A stretch of 64,000 bases of DNA, taken from the NCBI GenBank assembly GCA_013146195.2, contig CM028380.1, positions 79,910,571 to 79,974,570 on the forward strand, written 5' to 3'. Position numbers and translations under genes: made by a program. Positions 1 through 12,234 of this stretch are shown here, piece by piece (positions within the stretch are counted from its first letter, which is position 1; every line of letters begins with the position of its first letter). The notes under the pieces are model-generated. The model saw only the letters and a program-made list of their open reading frames with translations, was not told where the DNA came from and searched no databases. This DNA is from Codonopsis lanceolata. Its lineage: Eukaryota; Streptophyta; Magnoliopsida; Asterales; Campanulaceae.

Positions 1-1260
1 CCTATCCCTAAAAAAACTAATTCTCCCCCAACTTATTGGGTAAGTTTTAGCCCGCCTCCATTCATCTCTTTCTTCTTTCTCCCTCACATATCTCCTTCTT
101 CATTGGTCTTCTTCCTAGTATTCGTTCCGTTTCAAAAATTTTGTTCCAAAATTTAAAGAAGGCAGCAAAAGCTGAATTTTTTTTGGCTTGATTGGAGCAT
201 CCAGTTTTTGGCTAAAATTTTGATGTATTAGAGTGGAGAGCCTATGAATTAAATAAACAACTCAACTCACATCATCACTTTGATGATGATATGCTTTCCC
301 ATTTTTTCCATTTTTTTTCAATTAATTTAGTGTATTTTTTGCAGTATCATTTCCCCTTTTTATTATTTATAACTTAAAATTATGGGTATATTGATAATAT
401 TCAAAAAATGTGACAAAACTTTATTTAAATAAAAATAATTGATATAATCAAAACATATAATATAATTTTCATAAAATATAAAATATAAATGTATAAATAT
501 TTTATTTCAATTGCGGTAAGAAAATAAAAAAATAAAAAATAGAAATATATTGGTAGTTAGGTTTGTTAGTTAAGATGTCACCAATTCAAAATTTTCGTTG
601 GAGTTGAAACTTTTTAAAGGCAAAAGGTTTAGAGGGTTATATAAATGGTATTTTAGGGTGCAATCATTGTGGATGCTTTTAGTATGACCTGTCATCACTC
701 CTTAAAAGTTAAAATGCAATGGGGCTTGGTCTTGGCCATGCTTCAAATAAGAAAAAAAAAGAAAGGTTAAATTAGATGTTTTTTACTAAATTTTCAACCT
801 GTTTAGTACCTTAATTTTTTTTTTGGATAAATTGCATGTCGGTCGATTTTACTAAATTGTCAACATGTTTAGTACCTCTTTTTTTTAAATCTCTAAAATC
901 TACTTTCGTTAATTTCTTCCTAAAATGCTCTCACGTACCTCACCGCACCAAGGCATCGTCCTCCCCAACAAGGGATTGAGCTAGGGCGAAAGCCTAAACA
1001 TTAGCTTATCGGTGACATAAGGAATAGAAATGGTAATAGGAATGAATGACTCCATAGCAGCTCTAAGGAGAGAGAAAACTTGCTCCCTTCCTCGTTTAAG
1101 ATTGGGTGGGAGAAAAGGATGAGGGCTATTAGGATTGTTGCTTTTTATTTCTTCTTGCTTTGTGGTGATGTCTTCCTATCTATAAAATATGGTATCACGC
1201 TTTCTATTTTTCCCTCTCCTTATCCTTTATTGCTTGTCCCCATTAGATTTTTTTTTTTGC
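1..1260. other. AT-rich intergenic DNA, no gene seen
   Basis: No coding region with recognisable protein content or paired splice sites is visible. The only ORF of note (1080-1310, 76 codons) has no recognisable motif and a low-complexity hydrophobic composition, so it is not called. Poly-A and poly-T tracts are common. Confidence 0.5.
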
Positions 1261-1261
1261 T

Positions 1262-2012
1262 TAGAGTGCGTTTGGATGCATTGATTTTGAATTTAATAAA
1301 TATTATATAATTATATGAAATTTAAGTAATTTGGAATTTAGTTTCTAAATCATAGCAATTTCATAATTTGGATAATATGTAAAATTCAATTGTAATTCTA
1401 CATTATAGTTAAAATAAAATTTCATTTGAATATCAAGTATCTAGTTTAGCCTAGTGGTAAATTGGTAAAAATTGATTAAGTGTTAATGATAATGAATGAT
1501 AAAGGTTTGAACCTTTCTAACAACAAAATTGTAAAAAATTATTTTTTTGCTAGTAAATAACATGTAGAGGTGGTTGGATGACGGAGATGGCGGACGGTGG
1601 TTGCTGGAGGTGGCAGTGGCACTGCCGGAGGTGGTGGTGGTGGCTGGAGGCAGGGGGCGGAGATGACTGTGGTGGAGGTCGGCGGTGCACGGAGGTGTCC
1701 GATGGCGGTCGGAGGTGATTGATGGTAGTGGTCAGTGGTGGCAGTCGGCAGTGGTGGTCAAGAGTTGTGGTGGTGGTGGTGGTGGTAAAAGAAAGGTGAG
1801 TTGTTATTGTTTATAATAATTGACCAAAATTTAGAATTTAAATTCTTAGAGTTTTGTATATAATTAATTTTATGGAATTGAGGCATTTGAAATTTCAACT
1901 CAATTCCAATTCTAAATTTTAAATATATTGCCAGATGACGAAATTCGTTTTGGAGAACCCAATTCTAATTCCAAATTATGAAATTGGAGGTATACAAACA
2001 TACCCTTAGGAA
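1262..2012. mobile_element. Possible non-autonomous DNA transposon (TIR element)
   Basis: The left side begins near GAGTGCGTTTGGATGC. The right side, read on the minus strand, begins with GGGTATGTTTGTATAC followed by a run related to the left arm (repeated AATTC/AATTTCATAATT words on both sides). This is the usual look of a hAT- or Harbinger-like element with degenerate terminal inverted repeats. The middle (about 1565-1785) is an unrelated GGTGG-rich block. I found no clear target-site duplication, so the boundaries are approximate. Confidence 0.35.
1565..1785 (+). repeat. GGTGG/GGCGG-rich low-complexity block
   Basis: About 220 bases on the plus strand consist mostly of GGTGG, GGAGG and GGCGG words, in sharp contrast with the AT-rich surroundings. 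It has many closely spaced G pairs and triplets and could form G-quadruplexes. No ORF here looks like a real protein. Confidence 0.7.
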
Positions 2013-3100
2013 TTTTTTCTTCATATAGCTGGATTGAGATAATAGAAAAGTATTTTGTTACTTTTGACTTTTGAGTGGGTTTTGAGTCTTTTTTGATTGA
2101 TTGAGGAAAGAGAAAATGCCAGTCAACTTTCATTTGCAAGCGATAGTGGGTAGCGTTTTCTCCTGGAGTTATTGAGCTCTTGATCTACCTACCTAATTAT
2201 TTGATAGAATGCGCTCGTAATTGTGGTTCCCTTTATCCTTTATTGAAGAAGCTCTCTATTGTGACCTCACACTATGCAAAAAATTATGATACACAAATTT
2301 GGATTTGCAGTGTAGCGTGTGACTGATCAAATTTTTAATGCATAATTTTTATTTTTCGATATAGTGCGACTAATCTAATTTTATTAATGATATATTCGTC
2401 CTTTTGTCCTAAAAATACCTTTAACCAATTAAATTAAAAAGTAAAGGACTTATGGGGTTGGAAATTCCTTGGAGAGGACCGACCCGGTTATATGCCAAGA
2501 AAAAAAGAGCGGGGCTAGGGATGGGTCTCTGGACAAGCCATCGGCCGATACACTTTCATTGTTTTTCAACCGCTTCATTCCCTTATGTTTTTTTTTACAA
2601 TAAAAAAAAGGCAATTTCATAGTTTTCATCCTAAAATGCTTTTTATGAGCGAAAGAGGGATACGATATAGGAGAAAGCATCTGGAATAGTGTTCTAAAAA
2701 TCTCCCTGGGCGTCCACCTAGCGTCGGCTAAACGCTAGCCCTACGCCGCGATTTTCAGCAAATCGGACAAAAAAGTCGTCGGAGAAGAAAATCGTCGATT
2801 AGGTATTCTAGTCACCGGTTAATCGCTGCAGGTGACGACTGGTGTATAAGAGGAGTGGGTGATCCCAAGGGAAGAAAGAGGCGGGGATACGGTGGAGATC
2901 CCGTGCATTTCCGCGGAGGGTGAGGGATGTGCGGGTGGTTCGTTCAAACTGGAGTGATTTCCAGCAGACAAGGGTAGTTGAATTTCGGCTGCTAACCTTA
3001 GAAATTGCAACAATTATGTTGGATAAAAAACTTATGATATATCGATGATGGTTGTTTGATGAAATACATAATATGAACTTGTTTGGTTCTTGGACACTTT
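2013..3100. other. Intergenic DNA, no gene seen
   Basis: Short ORFs on both strands show no recognisable domain and overlap each other. The stretch 2700-3000 is less AT-rich than its neighbours and could be an old gene or element fragment, but no splice structure or motif supports a call. Confidence 0.4.
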
Positions 3101-3108
3101 TTTGAATC

Positions 3109-3504
3109 GTGATTCATCAAATTTCAATCACAATGCATAAATTTGGAATTGCAATATATTTTTGGAGGAAAGGTGGAACATCAGTGATGACGACCCAAAA
3201 TGCCTTCAATGTTTTGACTGACTTAGCAGAGGAAGGTGAGACATTAATGGTTCCAATAAAGAGAATTTTGAAATCAAATGAGGACCAAGAGCATAGAGTA
3301 ATCGACATGATCCCATTAAAATGCAATCTTTATCTTTATTATCAAATTCTTTTGACGTTTTCGCTAACTCTGAATGAATTATGGACCGAAGTTATACGAC
3401 ACAATCGTGCTAACCCTATTTCCAAAAAACACATTCTAAGGATGACGTTTCGGCATTGTCAAATGAAACAAGCGATGCATGATTTTGTGCATTGCGATAC
3501 GTGA
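3109..3504 (+). CDS. Unrecognised ORF, 131 codons, doubtful
   Basis: This open frame has a mixed, protein-like composition in its middle part (acidic stretch, then basic, then hydrophobic). I do not recognise a family, no TATA box is close, and no splice-site pattern extends it. A Stowaway MITE lies 230 bp downstream. It may be an exon fragment of a decayed gene or a chance ORF. Confidence 0.2.
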   Translation: MIHQISITMHKFGIAIYFWRKGGTSVMTTQNAFNVLTDLAEEGETLMVPIKRILKSNEDQEHRVIDMIPLKCNLYLYYQILLTFSLTLNELWTEVIRHNRANPISKKHILRMTFRHCQMKQAMHDFVHCDT

Positions 3505-3738
3505 TGTGTATGTTTCAGGCACGCATGTTCGTTTCACTAAGGGTATTGTAGTCTTTTCGGCCTCAAAAATATATTCCTCCGGTTAAAAATAAGTATAAGG
3601 TACTGTCGCGGTTGAAAACTTATCAAAGGGGATCGACTCGAATTTCACCAATAATGTTTGAAAAGTGTAATTATTAAGAAATATATAATTAAAATTGGAG
3701 TTGATCATAATTACAATAATGCTTTAGCATAATCAATA

Positions 3739-3853
3739 CTTCCTCCGTTTCGGAGTTTTATGAAAATGACACTTTTAGTAGCTTATTAGGAATAAAATGA
3801 CATTTTTATACTTTAATTTTTGAAAGTTAACTCTTTGCCAAGAACGGAGGGAG
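3739..3853. mobile_element. Stowaway MITE (Tc1/mariner type)
   Basis: The 115-bp element starts CTTCCTCCGTTTC and ends AACGGAGGGAG, the classic plant Stowaway terminal inverted repeats. It is flanked by a TA dinucleotide on each side (3737-3738 and 3854-3855), as expected for Tc1/mariner target duplication. It has no coding capacity. Confidence 0.85.
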
Positions 3854-4070
3854 TATGTTAATATCAAATGTGAAGAGTAATGTTGAAATGTTATGGAGAT
3901 TGTAGACATGATTTTTGAAAGTCGACTTTTAAAGTGAAACATCTCAAAATTTCATATAGTACACTATTTGATATATATATATATATATATTACTTTATAT
4001 GATTACTTTTTCTTCCAAACCATTGATGATAATTAATAATAATATTATTTAGATCAAAAATCAAAGACTA

Positions 4071-5000
4071 AGGTAGTATTTGATAATATTTCTATTTTTT
4101 TTATTTTGGACAAGAAACAAAAACACGTTTAATAGCCATTTCTATTTCTATTATGAAAAATAAACAAAAGTTAAACATTTTTTACAAACATTTTTATTTC
4201 CTTTCACAAACTTATATTCTTTTTCAAAAAAATTAGAGTATTACAATTTCCATAATAATAGATTATATCTAATTGAAACGGGTAGAATAATAATTCACAT
4301 AATTTCATCTATTATTAAAAAAATGTGGATAAGCAATTCCTCATCCGTTGGGTCGGGTTAGAACGGGTGATGGGTCGAAACTCATTAGAGCCTTGATTAT
4401 TAAACGGGTTGAGATGAGTCGGGTTAAATGAGTGATATGTTAAAACATGACGGCTCGTCTTAATCCAGATTTTCTTCCAAAAATTCATAATTTTATAGAG
4501 TAAAAGCTAATGGGTCAAAATGGGTAATGAATTCAACCCGTTTTAACCCGACATGTTTATATTTTTGGTCAAACGGGTAACACATGCAATCCAAAAATAT
4601 TAACGGGTTCGGTTGCGTCATGTGATTTTTCGGGTCGCGTGAGGTTAACAAATTTAGGGTTGTAATTGTCAAGCCTAATATACACACACACATATATGTG
4701 TATGTGTGTGTGTGTGTGTGTGTATATATATGAAAAAATTAGGGTTGAAAATTTTCAAGTCAAAGTTCGAAGGTTCGACGTCATTTACGTTGACCGACGT
4801 TAACTCTTCCAAGTTTTGAAAAAGAATCATTTATCTTAAAAAAGAAACTATTTTTTTTTTCATTTTTAAATTTTTGGGGAAAAATGAAAAATGTTTATAG
4901 TTTATTAGAAATAGAAATGATTGTCAAATGTATTTCTATTTTTCACAAAAATATTAGAAATAAAAACAAAAATATTAGAAATAGTTACCAAACAAGCTCT
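4071..5000 (+). mobile_element. Dispersed ~0.9 kb TIR repeat, copy A
   Basis: The left end reads AGGTAGTATTTGATAATA. The right end, read on the minus strand, reads AGAGCTTGTTTGGTAACT, giving degenerate terminal inverted repeats rich in ATTTCTATTTC. The interior holds many GGGTCGGGTT/AACGGGT words and an alternating CA/TG microsatellite at 4681-4730. A second copy sits in intron 6 of the DGK gene (34500-35290), collinear through the GGACAAGAAACAAAAAC, GTGGATAAGCA and GGGT-rich blocks. There is no transposase ORF, so it is non-autonomous. I could not confirm a TSD, so the superfamily is open. Confidence 0.7.
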
Positions 5001-5154
5001 AAGATTTCATTAATTGCATCAATGAATGTTTTATCCAAGGAACAATATAATAGTAACCATAATAGATTATACCATGAATAAGATTGGAAATTATTAACAT
5101 ATTCAAATTAATATTTATTGTTATATTTATGATCAAATAGGATAGATAATATGA

Positions 5155-5960
5155 AAACACGATAATAAGGCACGAACACGACACGATAGCACGAATTGTC
5201 ACCCCTAATAATAGTAACCATGAATGATTGGCGGGAGAAAGTAACCAAAAAAAATCAATAGCGGTGAGCTTGGTCCGTTTCGGTCTACTTTTTCGTGAAA
5301 AAAAAAAATCGGAACCAGACCAATCATTCGGTTCTCAAAAAATAAAATAAAACCGGAACCAACTCAATATGTATGAGAACCAATCTTTTGATCCGGTCTA
5401 GAACTAACCCAAAAAGTACTAAAACCATGATCGGACCAATACTACGATTTTTAATTGTTTAATACAAACAAATAATAAAAATCTTTCATAAAAAGATGAA
5501 AAAAAATATTTAAAAAAGTATATTCAAATAATTAAAAATGTCGAAGTCATAGGTTATATCATATCAATTTGGTGGATATAAAACTACAAAAGTGAGTAAA
5601 AAAAAAAAAATAGAACAAACTTGCTAAGGCTTCAAGAACTCAAACGAGACAAAGAGCTTAAGTTTTAGAAGTTTTGTTTGAACTGAAGACACACACACTC
5701 TCTCCTCTCTTTGATGGCAAAATAGAAAATAGCATTGTATATGGAATTAGAGTTACTGTTATAAATTTATATATATAATACTATTATAATATAATAACGG
5801 ATTTATTGGGTTGGTTCGTCCGGTTTTATGTTTTTTGGTTTGAAAACCGGGACCGATCTTAAAAGTTCGATTCTATAAAATTTCAGATTCATGACCAAAC
5901 CAATGCACTGATCCGATCTAGATTTTATTGGTCCGGTTCTGTTCTAAACTTTTTTTGCAC
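5155..5960. mobile_element. Degenerate TIR-type element fragments
   Basis: 5155-5215 resembles the end of the element at 42274-42865 (GACACGATAGCACGAATT followed by CACCCC). From 5265 to 5960 the DNA carries GGTCCGGTTC-like words in both orientations (for example GGAACCAGACC on the left and GGTCCGGTTCTG at the right) and ends near GCACGCCCCTAAG. This suggests a non-autonomous hAT-like element with a palindromic interior. No coding sequence is seen. Confidence 0.3.
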
Positions 5961-6084
5961 GCCCCTAAGTATGCATATATCCACGTTTTTTTTTGTTCTT
6001 TTTCACCTATGCCCATGATTCGTGCAATCAACCACTCACATATTTTTTTTTTAATTTTCTTATTTGAGGAAAGTATGAAACTTA

Positions 6085-7200
6085 AAGGGGTTAATAGCAC
6101 CAGTGTTCTCTTGATTTTGGGTCATTTTCAATAATAGTCCCTTAACAATTTTTTTTAATCAAAATTTGGTTCTAAAAATTTTAAATTTTCATGCCGTCAA
6201 TTCTTTTGATATATATCGTTAGAGAAATCCATTTAAGTACCACAGACATTTGTGTAATGGCTAAATTAAAATTTTACACCTAAACTTTTTTTTTCTAATT
6301 TACAATCGAGTCCCTATGGTATAGAAAAAGACCAAATGACCTTTTCCCCAAATTCTCACTTATAGATAAAGCATGTAAAGAGAATAATTACCAACTTAAT
6401 CATCTATTTGGGTCAATTATTAGTGCTAACCATATCAAAATTAGAGCAGAAGAAGAATAATTATTTATACATAGTTGTAACAATTAATCTCCAACAATCC
6501 GGTTTCTAAGCATTAAACATCTATAAGAAAAAAAATCAAATCCGATATGGTTGTTATGAACAAAACTAATAGTGGTATGTCATATGCATTCACTCCCTCA
6601 AATCATGATTCATACATACATATACTAGAATATTTCAGAGGGGGAAAATACCAAAAAGTCCTATAAAAAAATTTTCATATCCAAAAAGTCATAAAAATAA
6701 TTTTTATATCCAAAAAGTCCCAAAATCATAATTTTCATACCAAAAAATCCAAAATTTAACGTGTCTTTACGTTGTTATGTTAAAAGCTTTCATTTGAACG
6801 ATAATTTATTTTTTTTTTCATTTATGACAATGATGGTAAGAATGGTATTGCATTTTTTAAAACAATTTATAATTTTAAACAATTTATTTGTTGAGAGAAA
6901 TAATGTTCGTGTATGTAAATAAGTATAATTGTGGAAGGGAGCGGATGAATGCTCGAACGTTTAAAAAGTGACTTATGAAAAATAAATATGTAAGTCATTT
7001 TTTTTAAAAGAAGGCTTCATTATCTGTTGTCTCGTCAAAGTATTTATGTTGACTATAGTTTCCTAACGTTACCAAACATCATAAAATAAGATTTTCCGTA
7101 AAACGTTAAAACCAATTTTTACAAAAAAAAAAAAGATAAATATTTCTGGTATTTTTGCAACCTAATCGGCTAATCCTTTGCTGTCGCTCACTTTTCCGAC
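6085..7200. other. Intergenic DNA with TIR remnant and short tandem repeat
   Basis: 6088-6250 resembles the terminal repeat of the MULE at 44627-46004 (GGGTTAATAGCACCAGTG, then AATAGTCCCTTAACAATTTT, then ATCGTTAGAGAAAT), but no partner end or TSD is found. At 6648-6755 the phrase CCAAAAAGTCC recurs about every 33 bases with TTTTCATA spacers. No gene is seen. Confidence 0.5.
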
Positions 7201-7440
7201 TCCACTTTTACTTCACCAACATTCCTTCCCCCCTTATGTTGAGATGACAAAAGATGTCTTGATTAAGGCAAAAACTTGTAGATGACATTTTATTGCTCAT
7301 CAATGAGAAGTTTCTCATTTTGGGGAGGTTTGGGCTTTGAATCCCGCAAGCCATGCCTGTACTTTCATGATTTATCGTCGAAATTCTTATGTTTTCCATC
7401 GCCATGCAGTTTAATCCTCGCTCCATTAGCTCGAAATGCT

Positions 7441-8160
7441 AAGTGACACATTTAATAGACAATAGTGACACATTTAAATCCCGCCTTGGGACATTTAATT
7501 TAATCCTCGTGCTCGAAATTCTTATTTGCCGAAATGCTAAGCGACACATTTAAAGCCAAACGTGACACATTTAAAAGACAATATATACATTTTTAAGGTT
7601 AAAAGTGACACTATAAAGATAAATTTATTATAATTTTCATTAAAATATAAAATGATAGTGTTAATACTAAAAAGTGACACTGTTAATATTAAAAAGTGAT
7701 ACTTTATACTAAAAAGTGTCACTTTAAAACTAACGGTGACAACCAAAAGTGATACATTTAATACTAAAATGAGACACTTAATGCTAAAAAGTGACATTTT
7801 TAAGGTCAATAACGACGATTTTTATATATAAGGTAAAATGACACTTCTATGGTCAAAAGTAACACATTTAATGCTAAAAAGTGACACTGTTAATGAAGCG
7901 ACACTTTAATGTCAAACGTAATGATTTTAATTTATAAAAAAATGAGACACTTTTCAAAGTAAAAGTAACACATTTAAGACTAAAAGTGACATATTTAAGC
8001 CCAAAAAGTAACATTTTTTTAGGGAAAATATTATAATTTTCATTAAAAATGCAAAGTGATACTTCTAAAGCCAAAAGTGACACATTTTATACTACAAAGT
8101 GACACTATTAATAGTAAAAAGTGACACTATGCATATAAACATGAAGGATGACACTGTAAT
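7441..8160 (+). repeat. Degenerate GTGACAC minisatellite
   Basis: AAAAGTGACAC or close variants, usually followed by ATTTAATACTA or TTTTAAGG, recurs throughout roughly 700 bases at about 20-40 base spacing. The minus-strand ORFs here are repetitive translations of the array (VTFSLK-like words) and are not called as genes. No flanking duplication is seen. Confidence 0.8.
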
Positions 8161-8460
8161 TTTAAAAAAACTAAGGGGTTGCATTGGGATTTCTAAATTT
8201 TACCTCATTTAACCTGGATAGATCCATTTTACGGATAAGGATCCATAAGACCATCTTACATGAGACAACCTCCTTGATTAAATTCCTTTTATCAAAAAGT
8301 TGTTTCACATTTACAAAAAAGACGTCATTTTTCGAAACAACAATTGACTTGATTAGGAAGACACTCAAGTAATACTCATTTGGTTTAAAATACATTTTTA
8401 ATTTTAATTATGGAACATTCCAAATTAAATATCCTTTTTACTTTCATACGAGATTTGTTT

Positions 8461-8465
8461 ATTTG
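8461..8465. other. Target-site duplication (left) of LTR element 8466-12391
   Basis: ATTTG directly precedes the LTR. The right-hand counterpart, AATTG at 12392-12396, differs at one base. Confidence 0.6.
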
Positions 8466-8904
8466 TGATGTATCCAAAAAAACATCATATCGAGGGTGCC
8501 GAAAGTAGCAGTGGACGTGGGTCGTCGGAGTTGCCGTCCGACGGTCATGCTGTCGTCGGCGGTGGATATCTGACTAAATTATATGTAAAATAAACACCGT
8601 GAGTTGGCGGGGGGGGGGGCGCCAAAAACCCTCTGGTGTGTTTATCAATACACTGAGTATGAAAGTGAGGGCGCGTAGCCCCTAAGTGCGTGTGTGATTC
8701 TAAATCAGAAAAAAAAGACCAGAGAGAGAGAGAGAGAGAGAGTCCTCTCTATGAGCTAGAGGGGGTTATTTATACCTGAGGGAATGGGTTCATCCCGCTC
8801 ATTGCGCATAGGCCTGGCCTAATCATTTGGACATCTTGTAAAATACAATGGGCCATTAAACAAGGCACAAACGCCATTGAAGCGGATCCAAAATATGCAC
8901 ATCA
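8466..8904 (-). repeat. LTR (3' LTR in element orientation)
   Basis: It begins TGATGTATCC and ends GCACATCA. It matches 11941-12391 almost throughout, including a GA microsatellite (8717-8742 versus 12203-12232). TATAAATA on the minus strand (8767-8774) is a plausible LTR TATA box and agrees with minus orientation. Confidence 0.9.
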
Positions 8905-9394
8905 GTAGCCCCCTACTCATTATTCTTCGAGATTCATCTCGAGGGTAAAGAGTACTATTCGCTCGTAATCTTATTTAATTTCCTGGGATGGCCGAGGCTT
9001 AATCACTTTCATCTTGGTAGATGAGATAACATAAGTGCTGGGATGAGTCACGAATTTAGTCGTTTTTTATCGCCATTGTATATGTTAATTAACCAGTACG
9101 CTTTTATAACTTGATTGTATAAGTCTCTTCTATAGCGTGCAGAACGCCACTTGGGCCAAGGTCAAATCCTAGTACTCGACTTTGCGAGCAGGACTACCTT
9201 TGAAAAGCTAGCGAGCAGAACGCCACTTGGGCTAAGGTCAAGTCTCAGTACTCGACTTTGCGAGCACGACTACCTTTGAAAAGCTAGCGAGCAGAACACC
9301 ACTCAACCACAAGTAAACTCGAGCGAGAGCCTCTTGGCGAGCAGAGATATATCATGCTCGTAAGAAAGGTGAACACTTGGTCTTAGGTATATTC

Positions 9395-9620
9395 TAAGAA
9401 CCACTCGAACACCAACCCTTTTTCACTAGCAGAGATACCTCTTGCTCATGAAAAAGAGAATAATCGAGATAACATGCTCGAACACCAACCCTTTTTCACG
9501 AGCATAAATGCCTCTTACTCGTGAAAAAAAGAATAATCGAGATAACATACTTGAACACCAACCCTTTTTCACGAGCAGGGATACATCTTACCCGTGAAAA
9601 AGAGAATAATCGAGATAACA
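9395..9620 (+). repeat. 73-bp tandem repeat, about three copies
   Basis: CTCGAACACCAACCCTTTTT, a variable centre ending in CTCGTGAAAA, then AGAATAATCGAGATAAC repeat with a period of 73 bases (the CGAGATAAC word falls at 9465, 9538 and 9611). The reverse complement occurs at 24680-24830 inside another LTR element. Confidence 0.85.
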
Positions 9621-9706
9621 AATGACTTTACAAGATGAACTATCAATGGAGATTGAACAAGGTCATTTATTTCACAAGTCATAAAAACCTAGCAGTAGGA
9701 TAACAT

Positions 9707-10150
9707 GAAGCTCAGCCGCGAGTAAACTCGAGTGGGGAGCATAAGCGCAGACAGGTGCTACATATAACTCTACAGCGAGTAAACTTGAGCGGGAGGACAA
9801 TATGAAGCTCAGTCGTGAGTAAACTCGAACGGGGAGCATAAGCACAGGCAGGGTTGTGTACAACTCTACCGCGAGTAAACTCGAGTGGGATGACAATATG
9901 AAGCTCAGCTGCGAGTAAACTCGAGCAGGGAGCATAAGCACAGGTAGGCGCTGTGTACAACTCTACCGCGAGTAAACTCGAGCAGGAGGACAATATGAAG
10001 CTCAGTCGCGAGTAAACTCGAGCGGGGAACATAAGCACAGGCAGGTGTTGTGTACAACTCTACCGCGAGTAAACTCGAGCGGGAGGACAATATGAAGCTC
10101 AGCCATGAGTAAACTCGAGCGGGGAACATGAGCGCAGGTAGGCGCTGATC
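9707..10150 (+). repeat. 97-bp tandem repeat, about 4.5 copies
   Basis: GAAGCTCAG recurs at 9707, 9804, 9900, 9997 and 10094, a period of 97 bases. Each unit contains two copies of GCGAGTAAACTCGAGCGGG, itself partly palindromic around ACTCGAG. Three overlapping minus-strand ORFs here are repetitive by-products (SSLLAVELYT-type repeats), not genes. Confidence 0.9.
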
Positions 10151-10164
10151 ATCTAGTCGTAAGT

Positions 10165-10450
10165 TTGCAAAGAGCGCATGCATGCGTAGAACAAAATCTG
10201 AGAAAAGTGTGGCTCTCAGGAAGGAACATATCATTCTTTTCCTTCCTTGGTGTAGCCCCAACTTCTCGAATGCAAAGGTTTATCTTGAAGTCGAGAAGTA
10301 TCGTTGGTCAATACTGTTTGGTCTCGGGGAGAGGCCGACATATGGTATGCTTATTCTGGTTGCTCATATCTTTGAGTAGTTACTGCTTGAAAAGGCTCGT
10401 AATGTGCTCGAGCACAATGAAGTTGTTGGGGAATTGAAGGCTTAGGCTCT
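10165..10450 (+). pseudogene. Possible remnant of antisense accessory ORF in the LTR element
   Basis: The plus strand, antisense to the element, has a short protein-like stretch (10182-10379) that continues after a stop into an E/K/L-rich helical segment ending near 10440. Its place and polarity match those of the antisense ORF in the element at 23630-29303. The similarity is one of arrangement only: I cannot align the residues with confidence, so this is a weak call. Confidence 0.25.
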
Positions 10451-10499
10451 GTTGACCTGAAATTTTACTCATGAAACCTTAGGAGTATCATTTGCAAAT

Positions 10500-11500
10500 C
10501 AAGCAAACATATTTCCTTCTAAAATAAAAATGGGGTGTCTACGCAACACGGCATAAAATGACATAATATCATTATTTTGATTTATAAACAAACAAATTAT
10601 ATTGTCTTATACCAAATGTCAATTGAGTAAAATCTTGAGGCATATTGAACATTTAATGCAATTTTATATGACATTAATGTTTCTCATAATATCATATATC
10701 ATGTCATAATTGATTATTAAATCACATTTAATTTTCTTTATGCTAAATAATAAATGTCAAAAGCAATTATTCCAAAATTTTATAACAAAATTATGTGTAT
10801 CTCTCACCCCACAATTATAATAATCATTAATGTGATATACAATGACCTTTAAAATTTGTAATATCAGTGCGCTAATAGCATAGATGCTATGTGATTAAGT
10901 TATGCAAACACGTAAATTAGGAGTGATTTGCACAAATTTTAAGCCATCAGACCCAAGTCATACACGACATACAAATAAAGCAAATAAATAAGGCATGTAC
11001 TTTATTAGTGTCCAACACTAAGCAATCAATATACAAAATTATAAACAATGAATTAATCATATGACTAATTAGTTTAGTTGCCTTAATAATTATGTATAAC
11101 ATGCAAATTAAAATTGTTTTCGTCAACAATATATTATGTACGGAACGTTAGGATAACAAGTTAGGTTTATATTTATGATTAACACTTTGTGGAATATGTA
11201 ACTGACATGGGATGGTAATTATAATGATGGCCAATCATCTACATGTTGGATTTAGCAATTAAAAGATGAGACTTTTGTGGGCTCCATGAGGCAGACATTT
11301 GCAGATTGTTCTTCACGTTTGATACATAGGTTGTCCAACGATTTCAATTTTTAAAGTCAACAACATGTGCGTAAATCAACAAAAACTTAGGGCATAATTT
11401 GAAAATCAACACCTGATAGTGATGTTATGGATGACATCAGCCATGATAAGGACACTGTGATTAAGCGACATGATCTATTTCCATGGGCAACTGAATCAAC
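10500..11500. other. AT-rich internal DNA of the LTR element, no gene seen
   Basis: About 900 bases of strongly AT-rich DNA interrupt the otherwise GC-balanced interior of the element. This could be a nested insertion or a diverged spacer. No terminal repeats or coding sequence are evident. Confidence 0.4.
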
Positions 11501-11922
11501 TGGCCGATATGCGTAGGAAAAAACGGTAATGAAGTCAGCAACTCCTGGTCGCTTATGGCTACACGTCCAGCGTCCGTGTTGTACAAATGGTGATTTCGGA
11601 TGGTGTTGTACATGCGGGATGATGTCGATTTTCGCTTGAGGCCGGATGATCGATCGATTTGATGATCGCTTGGAGTGGATGCAATAGGCTAACGCCTAGC
11701 GAGTTTGAGCCAAAGAGGTGTGGCGCTGTGTCGGCGATTTTGCGCACCAGTTGACTTGTTTCGGCGATTTTTGCTCAACACATCCACCGTTTTTTTTTTT
11801 TGTTTTGCAGTTGTTTCTTTGGCTAGTCAGCTTGGGCAACCTGCACGTTTGCCATCTTTGAGGTGTTCCGGCACCCTTCGACGGGAACTCCACTGAAATT
11901 GATGGATTTAAATCAAATATTT

Positions 11923-11938
11923 CCCGGCAATGGAACCA
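11923..11938 (-). other. Primer-binding site of the LTR element
   Basis: The minus strand reads TGGTTCCATTGCCGGG, separated by GT from the LTR end. It begins TGG as complements of a tRNA 3' CCA do. The same TGGTTCCATTG with the same GT spacer follows the 5' LTR at 24282. I do not assign the tRNA. Confidence 0.75.
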
Positions 11939-11940
11939 AC

Positions 11941-12198
11941 TGATGTATCAAAAAAAAATCATACCGGGGGTGCCGAAGGTAGCGGTGAACATGGGTCGTC
12001 GGAGTTGCCGTTCTGTGGCCATGTTGTCGTCGGTGGTGGATATCTGGCTAAATTATCTGTAAAATAAACACCGTGAGTCGACGGGGAGAGCCCCCGCCAA
12101 AAACCCTCCGGTGTGTTTATCAGTACACTGAGTATGAAAGTGAGAGTGCGTAGCCCCTAAGTGCGTGTGTGATTCTAAATCAGAAAAAAGAGAAAGAC

Positions 12199-12234
<36 letters not shown>

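Noticed and set aside
7537..8083. Minus-strand ORFs with VTFSLK-type repeats
   Set aside because: By-products of the GTGACAC minisatellite.
9672..10261. Three minus-strand ORFs of 89-118 codons
   Set aside because: They are repetitive translations of the 97-bp minisatellite in different frames.
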